Positions 6,520-6,677 of a stretch of 6,677 bases of DNA are shown here, piece after piece. The stretch covers positions 1-6,677 of the forward strand of contig JAKFXW010000198.1 of NCBI GenBank assembly GCA_021731185.1. Direction: 5' to 3'. The notes below the pieces were generated by a model. The model did no database searches. It saw nothing but the letters and a program-made list of their open reading frames with translations, and had not been told where the DNA came from. A program made the translations under genes and the position numbers. Source of the DNA: Gallionellaceae bacterium. GTDB lineage: Bacteria; Pseudomonadota; Gammaproteobacteria; Burkholderiales; Gallionellaceae. Each line of letters starts with the position of its first letter. Within the stretch, counting starts at the first letter, position 1.

Positions 6520-6677
6520 CGGATTTAACGCGCTCAATACGCGCATAGGCCGAGTGGTTGTGGATAGACTCAAAATTTTCCACCTCGACGATATATGACT
6601 CAATGCGTGCATCGCGATTCAACGCCACAGCAACATCACGCGCGACATCTTCTACAAATTTTGGGTTGTCATAAGCG
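6515..6677 (-). CDS. folE2: GTP cyclohydrolase FolE2 (type IB), C-terminal fragment cut by window edge
   Basis: The fragment gives the last 53 residues before the TAA at 6515-6517. FolE2 converts GTP to 7,8-dihydroneopterin triphosphate, the first step of folate (and queuosine-type) biosynthesis, in the cytoplasm. Recognition rests on the opening AYDNPKFVEDVARDV and on VENFESIHNHSAYA near the end. These are characteristic of the FolE2 C-terminus, and the His-rich part is where family metal and active-site residues lie. The start and the N-terminal two thirds are outside the window, so intactness cannot be judged. The gene runs in the same direction as fdxA and may be transcribed ahead of it, but the gap contains a separate candidate promoter. 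Confidence 0.9.
   Translation of the reverse strand, partial: AYDNPKFVEDVARDVAVALNRDARIESYIVEVENFESIHNHSAYARIERVKSD

Overview
The window looks like chromosomal DNA of a Gram-negative bacterium, most likely a betaproteobacterium. This placement is an inference from remembered family resemblance: an Azotobacter FdI-type seven-iron ferredoxin, a FolE2-type GTP cyclohydrolase, and an AddB-like nuclease of the roughly 900-residue proteobacterial 'probable DNA repair protein' type. Base composition is moderate and no tRNA, rRNA, CRISPR array, phage or transposase gene was seen.

All genes lie on the minus strand, so the biological order runs from right to left. (1) 6515-6677 is the C-terminal end of folE2, cut by the window edge. 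(2) 6461-6514 is a short intergenic gap with a plausible promoter and a good ribosome binding site. (3) 6137-6460 is fdxA. (4) 3304-6102 is an intact 932-residue AddB-type PD-(D/E)XK nuclease with an iron-sulfur cysteine set. (5) 1-3311 is an AddA/RecB-type UvrD-family helicase-nuclease, open through the left edge and missing only its extreme C-terminus. The last two genes overlap by 8 bases and should work as one two-subunit helicase-nuclease that resects double-strand breaks for RecA-dependent repair. An intrinsic-terminator-like hairpin with a T8 tract lies inside the first codons of the nuclease gene. It would end fdxA transcripts and may attenuate the nuclease-helicase operon.

The most unusual feature is a dispersed 18-base element, consensus TCCCACAAGGGGACAATG. 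It is present eight times at six sites, always inside the two repair genes and always without breaking the reading frame. Four copies stand alone; the other four form two compound sites, each best read as one 18-mer inserted into another. Both inner copies carry the same A-to-G variant. The element is a multiple of three, has no stop codon in any of its six frames, and forms a short hairpin. It therefore looks like a very small in-frame insertion element, comparable in concept with the palindromic elements found inside Rickettsia proteins. A separate 9-base tandem repeat adds a Gly-Val-Pro stretch to the helicase.
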